Below are positions 20,033 through 35,000 of a stretch of DNA of 53,141 nucleotides, piece after piece. Under the pieces are notes generated by a model. It was not told the origin of the DNA. It saw nothing but the letters and a program-made list of their open reading frames with translations, and did not search any database. Position 1 is the stretch's first letter. Every line of letters begins with the position of its first letter. The position numbers were made by a program, and so were the translations under genes. Origin of the DNA: Rubripirellula obstinata (GTDB taxonomy: Bacteria > Planctomycetota > Planctomycetia > Pirellulales > Pirellulaceae); NCBI RefSeq assembly GCF_001642955.1, contig NZ_LWSK01000030.1, positions 1 to 53,141 on the forward strand, written 5' to 3'.

Positions 20033-23000
20033 CTAAATTTCGTCAAAGCCAATTTCGTCAAAAACTGACGCCAGAGCTTCGTCATGTTCGTCTGCTGAAA
20101 CGGTCGGGCCTTCAGTGTTGCTCAACCAGTCGGTTGCCGAATCGTTACCGGTCGTGTCGATCGACATTCCCGACGCCAGCAACTTGTCGGTCGCTTGATC
20201 GGTGGTGATCGTCGATTCGGATTCCGATTGCACGCTTTCGACCAATTCTAGTTGCCGTGATGGCATCCCGGACGAATCTGGTGAAACAATCGACGAGGTG
20301 ATTGCCGAGGACGCGATTGTTGTCGTTACCGATGTCGAAGCCGTGTCAGCGGGGGCAATGAATTCGGGCTCAAATTGGCTTGGAGCGTTATTGACCTCTC
20401 GCAGGTGATTGATCACCAACAAAGCATCAAAAGCCGAAATCTGTCCGTCGCCGTTGACGTCCAGGAAGTCTGGCGGAGCCGTCACGATGGTGCTAACCGG
20501 TACTGAACCTGTGCCACCGGTCGCGGACGAACGTCGTTGCAGGAAGTTCAGGACTCGCAGGGCATCCAGGGCCGAAATGTTTCCGTCGGCCGTGACGTCT
20601 TCGCGAAGCGAGGCAATCGGGTTTTGATAACGCGATTGATTTAGCGTGAAGGTCACCGTCGCGGTATTGCTGACGCGGCCAGTCGAATCGACGATTCGAT
20701 AGGTCAAATCAGCTTGGTCACCGACTGATCCGCCGACTGGGCTTTGGTAAGTGAACGTGCCATCGGCATTCAATGCGATTCCCGCGGCGGCTGAACCGGC
20801 AACCGTTTCAAGCTGAATCGAAATTGCATCGCCATCCGGATCGACATCGTTTCGCAGTAACCCGCCCGCTGGACTGGCAAACGTCAACGACGAACCAATC
20901 GGCAAGAAGTATGCATCGTCGCCTGCGACCGGTGCATCGGGAACACTGGCGATATTCAAGCTGAACGAGTCCGTCGCTTGTGACAGGCCATCGCTAGCAG
21001 CAATTTCGATCAGGTCAACCGTGCCGGACTGGTTTGGTTTCAGTTCGATACGAAGCTGGTCACCGACAAAGGTGATGCTCTGGATCAACGGGTGATTGGC
21101 GATCTGTGCCGGTGTTGGATTGAACGTCGTTCCCAGACGCAGCACCGAATAGGTCAGTGGCGTGTTGTCGGGATCGTTGAAGATCGTTCGCAGATCAGCC
21201 GTAACGATTTGGTCTTCGACGCCGCTAAGCGGATCCAGCGTGTCGATTCGCGTCGGTGCGTCTTCGGTGTTTTGCACGTTAGCGGTGACCACGACAGTCG
21301 TCGAAGCGCCCTCGGGATCGGTTGCCGTGATCGTCAAGTTGGCGGTGCCGAATCCAAACGACGGATACTCGATTCGCAACAGGTTATTCGCGGTCGCCCC
21401 AAGCGAAACCGTGGCAACCGACGGGTTGTCGCTGATAACGGCGTAGGTCAACGGTGCGTTCTCGGGATCGCTAAACCAAGTGTTTAGGTCGAACGTTTCC
21501 GTGTTGGGAACCGTCTTGCTTTCCTCGCGTTGGAACATGTTGACCGGCAAAGGATTTTCAAGCGTCGAACCATTCTGTTTGGCTCCGTTGACACCTTCAA
21601 AGATCGGGTTGTTGTTGACGTTGGACAGGTTGATCGAAACGGTCGCGGTTCCGATTTCGCCATCGCTATCAGTAACGCTGTACTGGAACGTATCGATTCC
21701 GCTAAACAGCCCACGCGGTGTGTAGATCAACGTGTTGCCGTTGCCCAATCGGACGTTGCCGCCAGCGGTGGTTTGCATTGGGAATCCGCTGGTGACCAGA
21801 CTGACCGTTTGGTTTTCGCCAGCCGGGCCGCCTGAGTCGTTGTTCAGAATGCCAAAGGGAGCCGTCGCACTTAGGATCGGAATCGTCAGCTCTTGGTCTT
21901 CTTGACCTTGGAAATTGTCGTCCCGAGCGATCGGTGCATCGTTGACAGCGGTGATGCTGATCTCGACAAAGCCTTGGTCGGCTGGGGAAGACGTTTCCGG
22001 CGTCGTGCCGTCGGTGGGAACATCGACGACTGAATAGTTGAACGTATCCGGAATCGCGCCGTCGTAATCTTGCGGTGGCGTGTACTGGATTTCAGTTCCG
22101 TCAGACGAAATGACCAGTGTGCCGCCCAGTTCGGACATGTTCATGCCGCGAACGCTGGAAACCGAATCAAAGATCAGGCCTTGTCCGAGTTCGTTCATCG
22201 GGCCAGCGACAAAGATCGGTCCGGCCGCGCTGTTTGCGGTGTTAAAGATCAATTCATCGGCGGTGAAGATCTGCACTGCATCTTCGGCGATGGTTCGATT
22301 GATGACTTGGTAACCCGATCCACGTTCTGGCATGTCGTTGATCGGATCGACCGTGATCGTGACCGTGATCGGACGCGGCGAATTGAGTTGACCGTCGGTG
22401 ACGCCAGCCGTGAATTGGACCACGCCGTTGAATTCAGCCGCGGGGGTGAAGTCAAAGCTTCCGTCGGATGACAGATTCAATTCACCTGCCAACATTCCGC
22501 CGACGGTGAACAGTTCACGCGGCGTTCCGGGAACCGTCACGTCGTTTGGATTGATCGACACGGGGTCGCCGTTGGGGTCCACGATCCCGGACAACAAACC
22601 GCCCGGCGAAACGACCACCAATGCGGTGTCTTCGTTGGTGTTAAAGGTTTGGTTGGCTTGTGCATCGGAAACCGTTGGTGGTAATCCGTCGGTCAGTTGC
22701 AAAGCGTAGTCTTCGACTTCACCGCTAAGAGCCAAACCGGTCGGGCTAAGTCCACCGGTCGCGGACACTCGGAACCGAGCGTAGGTTTCTGTCGATGCGA
22801 TCGGTGCCGTCGTCGTCGGTGGGACGATGATACAGAACGTTCGCGTTTCCGGCATGCCGGTGCCACCAAAGTTGTTATCGGTTTCACCGGTCAAACCGAC
22901 GGGGCAAAGTTCGTCGCGACGTGCGGCAAACGGACTGCTTGGGTCCATCGGAATGATCTGTTCGCCTGGGTCGGTCCAATCACCATCGGCATTGAAATCG

Positions 23001-26000
23001 ATCCACGCTTCCAAGACACCTGACCCGGTCACGGTGACTTCGATCGGAGTCGCAATTCCGGCATTGATGATGTTTCCATTGGTGCCAAGGAATTGAACAC
23101 CGTCTTCATCGTCGCCACTGATCGTGACCGAGGTGGACGTTGTCGTCACGCTGGCGGGGTTCAGCGGACTGATTGCAATCGCGTCACGAATCGCTTCGGC
23201 AATCGATGCCGCGGATGACGGGTTCGTCGGGCTGATCGCGAAGTTGTCTTCGTCGAATCGTCCGTTGGTGTCGAATTCAAGTGTCGCCTGAGCAACGCCC
23301 GTGTCGATCACAATCGTGTCACCGTCACGCGTCAGCGGGGCAACCGTGCCGGTGTTGATGTTGACCGTTGCAACTCCGCCAACATTGCTGATCGTAAACA
23401 GGGTTCCTGTTTCGCTGATCACCAACGTCGCATCGTCACCATCGGCTGCTGCGGTTGGAATGCCGTCCAGGTTGGTGTCAACGGTGGTTCCGAGTGTCAA
23501 ACCGCCGCCGACGATGTGTCTTGCACCGTCGAATTCCAAGCTGGTTGGGTAGCGACCGGCGACACCTGCAACGGGATCAGGTGCGTCGCCGTAATCCAGG
23601 CCGATCGTTGGCAACAGGTACGTGAACTGAGTCGTGTCGTCGTTGCGATTGGGTTCCAGCGGGTTGCCTGACAGATCGCTGATTGCGGGCAAGGCGAAAT
23701 TGCTGATGCCTTCGCCAAAGGAAACTGCACCGGAAACAAACAGCGTGTTACCGCCGCGGTCTTCGGCGACCAAAGTGGTCAGCGCAGGTTGTCCAGGTTG
23801 GTTGATCGAGTTGATCGCATTGATCAGGGCTCGTTTGACTTCCGTTGATCCAAAGCTAGGCAGGATTCGCACTGGCGTTGCACCACCGGGGACACCAAAG
23901 CGGCTAAGCGTCGGTGCGGCGGAGACGTCAACGATCGTTCCAGGAACGTCATTCAATTCGACGATGCCGTCATCCGTCGCGACTGGATCCAACAACAAAC
24001 CGTTCTTGTTGTTATCGATCGCGGCTGCCAAGGCTTGCGCAATGTCTTGTGCAGTGCTGGCGGCCGTGAATGCGACGCGAACGTTGCCCGGCATGACACC
24101 ATTGCCGCCAACCGCGGCTTCGAATTCGTAATTGACGGTGATGTCGGCTTGGGTGATCGTCAGCACTTCGCCATCGGCGACTGTGCCACGACGAACGCTC
24201 GATCCCAACAAACCAGGGACGGGAACTCCGTCGATCGTACGACCAGCCGTGTTGACTCGGCCATCTTCGATTCGTCCAAAGGAAACGATTCCGGGACCGC
24301 CCTGTTCGGTGTCGACGCCGGCCGCGTTCGCATTGACGGACGCGATGATCGCGTCACGAATGACTTCGGCGGAATCAAAGGACGTGTAGTCAATGAAGTT
24401 GGCATCGGGCAGATTCGGCAGAGCGGTTCCGCCTTCGATGCGGAATTCAAAGAACTGTTCGACGCCCTGGTTATCGATCACTGAAAAGACTGCGCCGGGA
24501 ATGATCACTCGGCCGCCATCGGCTGGCACGGAAAGCAACAACGGGCCAAAGACTTCGATCCCGGTACGCCCCGCAACCGATGGTTCGCCGGTCACTGCAA
24601 GCGATGGGCCGCTGGCGTTGATTTCCAGACCTTCCAAGCCGCCGATCGACAATTGTCCGCCGGGCACTTGTTGAATGTCATTGGTGTTCAAGCCCGCGAT
24701 CGCTGGCAAAGCATCGATCGCGTTGTTGATCGCAAGATTGATTTCGTCGGCGGTCATCGAACGCGTGAACGCCACGGGAGCGTTGTTGTCGATGGTCGCA
24801 TCGATAACGCCATCGTTGTCTAGTTCCAGCGTAAAGACGGTTTCGCCATCGACACTGTCCGAAGGCGTGATCGTGATCGTTTCCCCATCGACTGGCGTGC
24901 GGCTGAGACCGACGACCGTCAACTGGCTGTCCGATGCATCAACGGTTCCGCCGGCGGGCAGATTCAAATACAGGATGTCAGCTTCGATGCCTGCGACAGC
25001 CGAACCGAGCATCAGTGGCGAATCGTTGATGGCTTCACGCATCGCAGTCGCGATTTCGGTGCTGGTGATCAGCCCGGCGATGTTGATGGGCAGATTGTTT
25101 GCCGCGGCAACATTGCCGTCGGTGGTGAATTCAAACCCTTGAGTAATCTGTCCGTCGCTGATGATGATTTGATCGCCATCGGCAATGTTCGCGATCGAAG
25201 GAACCTGGACGGCCAGTGTTCGTGCGGGTTGGTCCAACGCACTGCCGGAGGTCACCGCCGTCGCACCGCGATCCGCACCAATGATGACTTCTGTTCCGAT
25301 CACACGTGCATCGACGTCCAACGTCGCAGCATCGACTTGTCGCTGAATCGCAGCGAAAATTTCGGCTGCGATGCGGCCCAGATAGGCACTTAAATCCGAA
25401 ACGCCCGCGGGGACTGCTTCCAACGGAACCGGAACGGTACCGGGCAATGTCAACGCATCGTTGTTGAATTCAAAGGTGACAGGCGGGTTAACGCCATCAT
25501 CAATTTGGAACGTATCGCCGTCCAGCAATCCGCCTGCACCGGCACCCACCGCGGGGACTTGCAACGTGATCGGTTGAGGAGCGAACAGCGAGTATCCGGT
25601 CTCGAATTCAAAAACCAATTCACCGCCGCGTGAATCGACGATTGACAATTGGTCGCCATCATTCAAATCAGCGGCCGAAGGAACCACGACGACGCTGCGA
25701 TCTTGGTTGTTCAGCAATGCTCGGTATGACCGATCGCTACGCCAAATTCCGGCCAGCGGCGTCAGCGTGATCACGTTCTGATTCGGGTCATAACCAAAGC
25801 TGTAATCGACGCCTTCGGTTAGCAGTTGATCATTTTCAAACAGCGTCACGTTGGCACCGCTGCTGCGAAGTCCATCGATGACCGAAACAACGACCGTGTT
25901 GTCATCGATCCCTTGGCCGTTAAACGGATCCGACGCGTCGCCAGTGTCACGTAATTGGATTCGGAATTCGTCGTAGATGCCTTCGGGCAATTGAATGACG

Positions 26001-29000
26001 CTGACGAATGGATCCGTTTCGCCGGTCACCGATTCGTTATCGGCTGGGTTCAACGCCAGCGCGACCGGGCCAACAAAGTCGGCGCGTTCGGTGGACCCAC
26101 GATCCTTGAAGATCTGGCTGCCCAATCCCGGTGGTGGGGCGACGTTTGGATCGTCGGCGCGAAGGACGCCGTTGATGTCACGGTTAGGTGCCAGCACGTT
26201 GCTCATCGACAAACCGACCGATTGCAGCACGTCGGTCAAACGGTCGCGTTGAGTGACCGCGTTGACGCTGCTGTCGATGATCGTCGTATCGAAGGTGGGA
26301 ACGAAATCTCCACCAGCGGCGTTGACGAACAGGGGATCCTCGTTGCCCAATGTGACGTTGAAATCGTCATTGGTCGCATTGATGTTGCTGGGGCCGTCGA
26401 TGATTCCAATGTTCCCGTTGCCGGAAAACGGTTGGGTCATGTTGGTGCGGAAGACGTTGTTGTCCGGCTCGATATGTTGGAACGTGTTCGCCGTTGCAAT
26501 CGCGATCGCTGGCTTGGGATGAATGTCCGCAGGACCAGGGAAGAAGCCACCGAACTTGGTCTCTTCCAGCACGATGCCTTGATGCAGGTTCGATAGGACA
26601 TTGTTCAATGCCGTACCGCTGCTGCCACCGGTAAACAGGATTCCGGTTTCTGGAATCAGTTGATCGATGTTGTTTCCGGCGACAGGATCCAATCGCAAAC
26701 CGGCCGCTGCGGCTTCGGGGCTGATCGTAATTTCGGCTGCATTTTCAACGTAGACATACAGTTCCGTTGTTCCGTCACCAAGCGACGATGTTCCAGCGAG
26801 CCCGACTGAGAAGACCGGCATCCCGGAGCTGCGGTTGTATCCAAAGCCCGTGAAGTCAGAAAAGTTTGCCGTGCCAGCGCTGTCGTTGCCGTCTGAAACT
26901 CGGCCAAAGAATGGATTGAACAATTCAAGACCAGGTCCATTGCCATCAGGACCGCCCAATCCAAGTGCGGTCACCGGACCGATCGGGCCAGAGAGTCCGT
27001 CGGGACCGTTGCCAAACGTGTGGTTAGGCAACGGAGGGTTTGTCGTATTAGGGTTGGTAACGAATGGCGCACCACTGATCGCGTTGGCAATCGCAGCAAT
27101 CGTTTCAGGAACGAAGTAGGTGTTTGGGTTCTGGGTAGGGATGGGAATGTTGATGTCGCCATTGCCTAACCGTTGACCGCCCACGGGACCAGAAAACGTA
27201 AACGTTTGTTGGTTGGACGGTGTATCGGCGTTGGATAGATCGGCAATTTGAGTGATCGTGAACGATGTCCCGATCAGATCCGACCCGCGACTGCCCTGGT
27301 TGTTTCCGGTGCGATTGTTGTTGAGATCATCGATTGACAACACGAACGTTCGCGGTGCGTAAACTTCCAAACCAACCGTGTAATCAAACGCACTGGCGTC
27401 CGCTAAGGCACCGCGGCCAGAAATCGAATTTGGATCGTAGGCCGCGTTGACGGCTGACGAAACGCCGACGTAGTAAGTTCCCGGAATCGTAGCGGTGAAA
27501 TCGATAAACGGGTCAACCGTCGATGCGTCCGCACCATCGTCATCGGAATCCGCGATGCCGAGATCAAATTGGGCTCGAGCGACCGTGAATTCGTTGATCG
27601 CTACTTCAACACCATTGGAATTGAACACTCGTAGCGTCGTATCAACACCTGCTGGCAACGCACCATCGGCGACCAAAGTGTCGATGTCGGCGATCAAACG
27701 ATCACCCGATCCCAATTCGACTTGGAACAGATCGACATCGCCGGGGCCAGCGATCGTTCCGGTATCGACGTAAGGTCCGGTGTGAGCACTGCCGGCCCTG
27801 GTGTTGACCGCTTGGCTGATCAGATCGTTCAGCGTGTCATCAGCGGCTTCGACGAACGTTGATTCGGTACCGTCGTTTCCGTAAATCGTGTTGTTGACGA
27901 TTCGAGACACTGGTTGCGGCGCGTCAAACACAGCGGCCAGACCAGTCAAGTCGAACGGACCGAAATCGCGTGCTCGGACGTCTTGGAAATCAGTGTCATA
28001 CTGGATGTTGGTCGCACCTTCGAGGTAAACAGCAGCGTTACCATTTTGAGGGGTTTCGAAGATGGTTCCAGCGTTTGGATCTGCCACTTGTAACGACGTG
28101 CCCAGCGTCGCTTCGATCAACGGAACAATCCCGTTGGTGACTAAAATGCTGCCTTGGATCGACGAGATAATCGCCGCCATGACTTCGTATCGCGAATCAG
28201 CCGGACCAACACCGCTGGAACGACGGTAATGAATTGGAACGTGACCATCGGCAACCCCGTCACCGTCAACAGTTCCACTGCCCAGAGGTGCTGCATCGCC
28301 ATTGATGTCGTCAAACTCGAACACCACCCGGACGCCGTTGGCGTCAATCGTCATCGCCAAACCGTCAACGATCAAATCGCCAAACAAGTTGGAAATGTCC
28401 ACGTCCTCAAACGCGAACTCACTGGAATCGATCACATAGGGACGAATGTCGCCTTCGACTTTTACGCCCGCATAACCCGCTTGATCAATCGTGTTGTTGC
28501 GAACAACGATCCCGGGGGCTTCGCCGCCGATGACGGAATTGTTAAGCGTCGGCAGGTTGCGAACTGCACCTGGGTTGGTTGTGCCAACCGGCGAACGGCT
28601 AACCGAGAAATTGAACGGGTCTTCTGGATCGACACCGCGGTCGCTCGTTTCGCTCCAGATGCCGATTCCCCGGACGTCGCTGATGCGATTGTTTTCGACA
28701 ATCACCATGCTTTGCGAACGAGTGACATTGGAATCACCGGTGCCGCTGGTGAAGACGACGGGCAGTTTAAAATCGTCATTGGCGTTAAGCGGCGTTCCCG
28801 ATTCGGGCAGGTCATTGGGGCTGTTTAAGACGTTGAAGTCGCCAACGATCGTTCCCGAAATCGCGACTTGATTGTCGCCGAAACCGCCGGTCGCTGAACC
28901 GGTCGAATCCGATGCGGATACTTCGATGATCGATCGGACGACTGGCAAATTGATCGCGTCGCGAATCGCGTCGGCAATTTGCGATTGCGTGCTGGCTTCG

Positions 29001-32000
29001 TTGACGTCCGGAGTTGCCGGATCATCGATTTGGTAAGGAATTCGGATGCTTCCCGCGGTCGCGGCTGGCGAACCAATTAGGTCGAATTCAAATCGGACGC
29101 TGCGGACGCCATCGCTAAGCACAAACGAATCACCGTCGCTGAGTTGATCAGCGTGAGGCGCGATGATCGATGCGGAACCTTCGATCTGGCGATCGTTGGT
29201 GTCGAACGACTGAGTCAATACAAAGGTGTCGGTTCCAAACAATGGATCGACAACGGAACTTCCATAAGCCGTCGATGGTCGGACTTCCAATTGGTATTCA
29301 CCGGCCAGGAAACCTGCGTTGGCACCGCTGACCGTCGTCACGCCAGGAGCCGAGTTGGTGATCAATTCACCGCGTTCAGCAAACCCGACCACCAAGTCGT
29401 CCAGGTACAGACCTTCCGGACCGATGTCCGCTGAATCAGTGGTGTAAACAAACTCGATTGACAGGTTGTCCATGCCCGCGAACTGTTCCAGCGAGATAAT
29501 CCCCTGACGCCAAACGTTGTCACCGGTTGCCGATGGGATTAGCTGGAAATCAAACGGGCTGATCGCGGTCACGATGTCCGCACCATCGATTGGATCGATC
29601 GGGTCCAGACCGTCCACGTCGGGTTCACCGACGACCTGGCGCACTTGGATCGTGACATCGTCGCCGGCGGCGCGGTTGAAGAAGTAGTTGAAGTAGAAAC
29701 GTGGTTGGTCGCCGGCGCTGTAGCCGCTGAGGTCAAAGTTGCGGCTGGCCAGCGTTCCCGAATCAACGCTGCGATCGAATCGATAGGATTGGTTGCCAAT
29801 GTCGCCCGAATCACTTGGGTGATTTTGGACTGACACATTCAGTTCATAGCTCCCGGATGCTGGACGCTCTGCTTCGGCAAGCGTGAACGAACCGGTCACC
29901 GGATCATAGGTGGTTCCTTCGGGCGAAACGGCGACAAAGTAAACACCGGTTGCCAGCGTGGTTTCGATGTACGGGTCGTTGGTAAACGGTGTTGATGTCG
30001 ATGGATCGAAGAACGATGTTCGGTTTCGGGCGCTACCCAATGCACCGTCGGTCGCCAGGCTGGTGGTGTTGAATCCAGCGATGTTGCCGGTTGCGTCAAG
30101 CAAATGCAATTGCAGGTCAACACTGTTGGGATCGTCCGTCGCTTCGATGCCTTCGGGAGTTCCCTCGGGCAATTCACCGCCGTTTAGCGAAGATGGATTG
30201 AAACCATTATCAACATCCAAAATAACTTGTGATCCGTCGGCGAAGACTTCAAAGCGATAGATATCGACGACTTCGTTGGCCGTGGTTCCGAACACCTTGG
30301 TATGCGGAATGATGTTTGACGTGTTGGCCGCTGCATCACCGACGTTGGGATCGCTGGACAAACTGAACGTTGGATCGCCAGCGGTCAGATCTTGGAAGTT
30401 CAAGATCGTGTCACCGATAATGTTCTGTTCAAATTGGATGCTGGGCTGGGAATCAGCAAAGGTTCGCGAGCGATTGAACGTGCTGGTGATCTGGTGGCCA
30501 ACATCCAATGCACGATCGGTCGTGATCGTCCAACCTGGATTTAGTTCGGCGGGATCAGTAAAGCTTGGTTGGATCGGGTCCACCGCGGTGCTGCCACCGT
30601 TGGTTTCAACGTGGTCGTCAAAAATCCGCACCAGTGATTCGATCGGTTCGCGGCGAACGGTGGGTGAATTCAGGGCATCAGGAACCGCACCATCGGCGAC
30701 AACGCCGACGTAGTAGGTGCCGCGAGTCAACGAGACTGGGCCGATCAACGGATCCCCGGTCGAGATCGATCCGCGAGTCAGAATGTCAAGCGAATCGGTT
30801 GAGATCGTGCTGGCTTGATCGTCCAACACGTTGCTGGATTCACCAAAGAATACGAGCTGTGGCGTTTGGTCGCCGAATTCGCCGTCGGCGTCATAAAAGA
30901 CGACCAGCGATGTGTTGGGGCGACTGAAACCGTCGGCGTAATCGATATCGAAAACCGTCGGCGTTTGCAGATCTTGGATGCCTTGCAGGTTGTCTTCTGG
31001 CCCGCCAAGAACGTCGATTTGGTAGAAGTCGATGTCAAAGAAATTGGACAATTCCCCACCCACGCTAAACGTCTTGTTTTTGCTGTGCAGCAAATCGCCG
31101 ATGTACTGGGCACGTTGTCCCGGAACCAACGGATTCGATGTAATCGAGTTGTTGCTGGAAATGAACGAGGGGGTGCCACCTTCCGCGTTGCTAAATACGA
31201 CGCTTTCGTTTTCCTGTGCGTCACCAAGCAATGGCGAATCGGCCATCAAGCCACGAACGTGGATTCCGTGGTTGGCGTAACGAATGTCAGCGTGACGGAC
31301 GATGCTGCCGGGGAATTCCTGGGCTTCGCGCAGTCGCAATTGGAAACGGTATCCACCGTTGGTGATGCCGCCGGACGCGTCATTTGGATTTTGTGAAGCA
31401 CTGCGAATGCGGAAAAAGAAAACGCTTCGTGTGCCGCGGTTGCCGGGCAACGAAAGTGAGATTCCAGCGTCACGCGGATTGGTTGATGCGTAATCTTCGT
31501 ACAATCCGCCCGCACCAAATCGGCTGTCGCCGGGCGTGCCGCCTTCGAGTGAGCTTGCGGTGCCGCCCAAGATCGGCTGAACCGCTTGCAATGGCGTTCC
31601 CGCGATTTCGTCAAAGCTGTTGTCGCTGCGAGCGATCACGTTGCCGTCGGCGTCCAGAATTTCAATGACCGAATCCAGCGTGAAGCTGGTCTTATCGACA
31701 TCGACCCAGATCCGTGTGCCGGCTTCGGCAGTGAAACTGTAGGTATCGACGTCGTCATCGGACGACAAGAAACCTTCGACCTCGAACCCAAGTCGATGTT
31801 GGTCATCGCCGTAGTTGACGTTGGGTGCCAGGTCGCCAAGCACCTGTGAATTGGCAGCCAATCCGTTCAGGCCTGGCGCGACGCTGGACGTGATGTTGCG
31901 TTCCAGAATGTAATCAAAGTTGCGATCGTTGCTGTATTCGTCCAGCAAGATGCTGCGCCAATCATTTCCTTCGGGACGCGAATTGAAACTGTCGCCGTTG

Positions 32001-35000
32001 GTGTCCGTAAAGGCTTGACCATCGGGCGTTAACCCAGCACCGGCGGTGTCGTCGGCAAAGCTGGTCAGGATCACCGGAGCACCTGGCAAACCGACAATCT
32101 GAACCGAACCACCGATGCGATCTTCGATGCTGGATCTGGTTCCGCTGGCACTGATGCCGGTTCCCGATCGGGCGCTAAACGGTGAACCTTCGCCATCAAG
32201 TTTGACGACCAAGCTTTCGTCATCGCGGCTGATCAATCGCAGACCGCCAACCGAATGCAAGTTGCCTACATCGACCGTGTCGAACAGCAAGTGAACGATG
32301 TCGGTATCGTCCCAAACGCTGGCCGTGGTCAATTGCCCGCCGCGAATTTCCAACCCAGAAATCTGGCGTTCGTTAACGTTCAGTGCCGGAACATTTTCGT
32401 AACGATTCAATCGAATCAGTGGCCCGTAGTTGTCATCAAGCGATGCGAATCGGTCGCTGTCGCCGGTTTGTCGGCCCAGGTCCACAATCCGCTCGTCCGT
32501 CATCGAGTCCACATCGATATCGATGATGCTGCCGCGGTTATCGACAAACTCATTGCCAACAATCGTCGGCTGTGATCCTTGAACAAAAATTGTCGATGGT
32601 GCAACACCCAAGCGACCGAATCGGCCAACCGGGCCGGAACCGTCTTGTCCGTCTTCGTTGAATTGGAATTGGCTGTTGGTCACCCGTGCATCGGCTTGAT
32701 GCAGTTCTAGTGCCGCGAAACCACGGCTCTGTCCGCCGGTAATCAAACTGACGCCGCCGCCGTAGGCAATCGTTGCATTGTCCAGCGACACAAACGCATT
32801 GGGGCTGGCGTAAATGCCCGACCAATCGCCACGATCTGGGGCGGTGGAACCGGACGGTGAATTGGCGTCGTTGGTGGTGTCGAACGTCCCGCCCGCACCA
32901 AAACGATCGTCGGCCCAACTGGTAAAAATCACCGGACGACTTTGCGTTCCTTCGGCGATCAACTGAGTGCCCTGGCCCAATTCAATCCGCGTTCCACGGA
33001 ACTTCAACACCGCACCTGGATCGATCACCAGCGAAGCGTCCAAACGACCGCGAATGCCGGTTCGCGTTAGATCCAAAACGCCAGTCGATGTCGTGCCGTT
33101 GTCCAGGAAGTCAACATCGGTCGCGTCCAAGTCGGCAATGAAGAAGTATTGGTTGGTCGCAGGATCCAAACGATACAAACGTCGCGAAACGTAGTCCGAA
33201 TTCGCGGCGATCGGCTGCAGGTTCGCTACTCGGATCGACGAATCGGCACCGACGACAACGTTGGACGATGGCTCGCTTGCCAATGATTCAAAACCACCTG
33301 CATCGACGAACGTTAGGCGATAGTTATAGGTGCCAGCGTCCAGCGTTCCGCCGCTGATCGGTTGGAACGAAGCCGAAACCAAATCAGGCTGGATGCCGTC
33401 TTGGATCGAACCGCCCGGTGTGCCGGTGATGAAGATGTTTTCAGCGACGTAGTGAACGACGCTGACGTCATCAAACCGAGCCGACAACGACAATTGTTGT
33501 GGCGGCAATTCGGGTGACGTTTCGATGCGAATGAACAGCCCATTGACGCTGTTATTGGTGATCACATTGTTGTGAAAATCAGGTCCAATCCGTGCGTAAT
33601 CAGGGTTGAACGATCCCGCTTGTTGGAAACGTGGCGACAGATAACTAGTTTCCTCGAAACTGTTGGGCGATGCACTGATCGCTGAATCGGCGCTAAAACT
33701 GATTTCGCTAAAGCTAACCGTTGGCCGTGTGTCAAAAATCTGAATCGGGTTGACCAATTGCTGAACGCTGTCGATCAACAGATCGCTGGTTCCGCCGTAG
33801 CGGATTTGGGCATGGTTGACGTGACGCAGGAAGATGCCTTCGTCTTCCAGATCAAAGCGTCCTTCGCTGATGTCCAAGTCGCGTCGGAAAACCAGACCGC
33901 CCCAATCACCAGGCTCCGGTGCAAGCAGTGGACTCTGCACGGTCGCCGCATCCGCATTGGGATCTTGGATGCTGGTAAAGATGACACTGCCGTCGTTAAA
34001 ATCGGGATGGCGGGCGTTGTCTTGACCCAGCAAGGTGGTCGTGATCGGCGAACCTTCGGGTGAAAGCTGGACCAATCGAGGTGTACCGAAAACCTGGATC
34101 ACGCTCTGGCTGCGGTCTTCCAAAAGTGTGCTACTGCCTGCCGCGATTCGGGCACTGCGCAGTTTGACAATCGCACCAGCGTCAAAGATTGCGGTGACGC
34201 CTTGTGGGACTTCCAGGTTGCGTCCGTCTTCCAATTCAAAGCCGCCAAAGTTGGACACGCCGACTTGGTAGCTGAAATTGTCTTCTTCGGTCGTGATGTC
34301 GCCGTCCAAACCGCCGTTACCGACGATTCGCACGATGTCACCGGAGATTGCTGATCCGAACGCGTTGGCGGTGGTGATTCCGGCGATGTTGTTGAACGGA
34401 TTATCGAGGCTGCCATCGGCGTTGGGGCCAGCGGTCTTGTCCACGAAGATGTTGCGTCCGAACGCTTCGCCGCCTTGGAAATCGCCGGACAACGCGATCG
34501 TTTGTTCTCCGGTGAATTCAAGTGTTTGACCGGAAACCAAAACGCGAACGCCGGTTTCGGAGATCGGTCGGCTGTTGATTGCCGTGCGAAGTTCTTCCAC
34601 CAAACCGTCTGCGGGCGTGGCGACAGCGCCGACGGATCCATCGTCAAAGATGACGGGAATGTTGCCGGGCGTCAGCATGGACACAGACGTAACGAACTGG
34701 AATGTTTGCGTGACGCCGTTTGCACCGGTTACCGCCAACGTTTGACCGTTGGTGATTGCGGTTCCGTCACCGGTGATGGAAAGCAATCGATTTTCGGGAC
34801 GCGTTTGGAACCAAAAATTGTGAACTCCACCGGCTAGTCCATCACCGTCGCCATCGATCGGAGTGCCCGGCACACCGGTGCGTGGATCGTCGGTGTCACG
34901 GATCACGTTGACTTCATCAACTTGCGGCTCGAAACGCAAACTGAGGTCGTATCGACCTTGAGTCAGTCCGCCAAAACCGCTCTCTGGAATCGTTGGGTCG

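Noticed and set aside
20395-20632. Cellulosome component based on the dockerin
   Set aside because: No cohesin or glycoside hydrolase is in the window, and dockerin-like ends are common in large planctomycete surface proteins.
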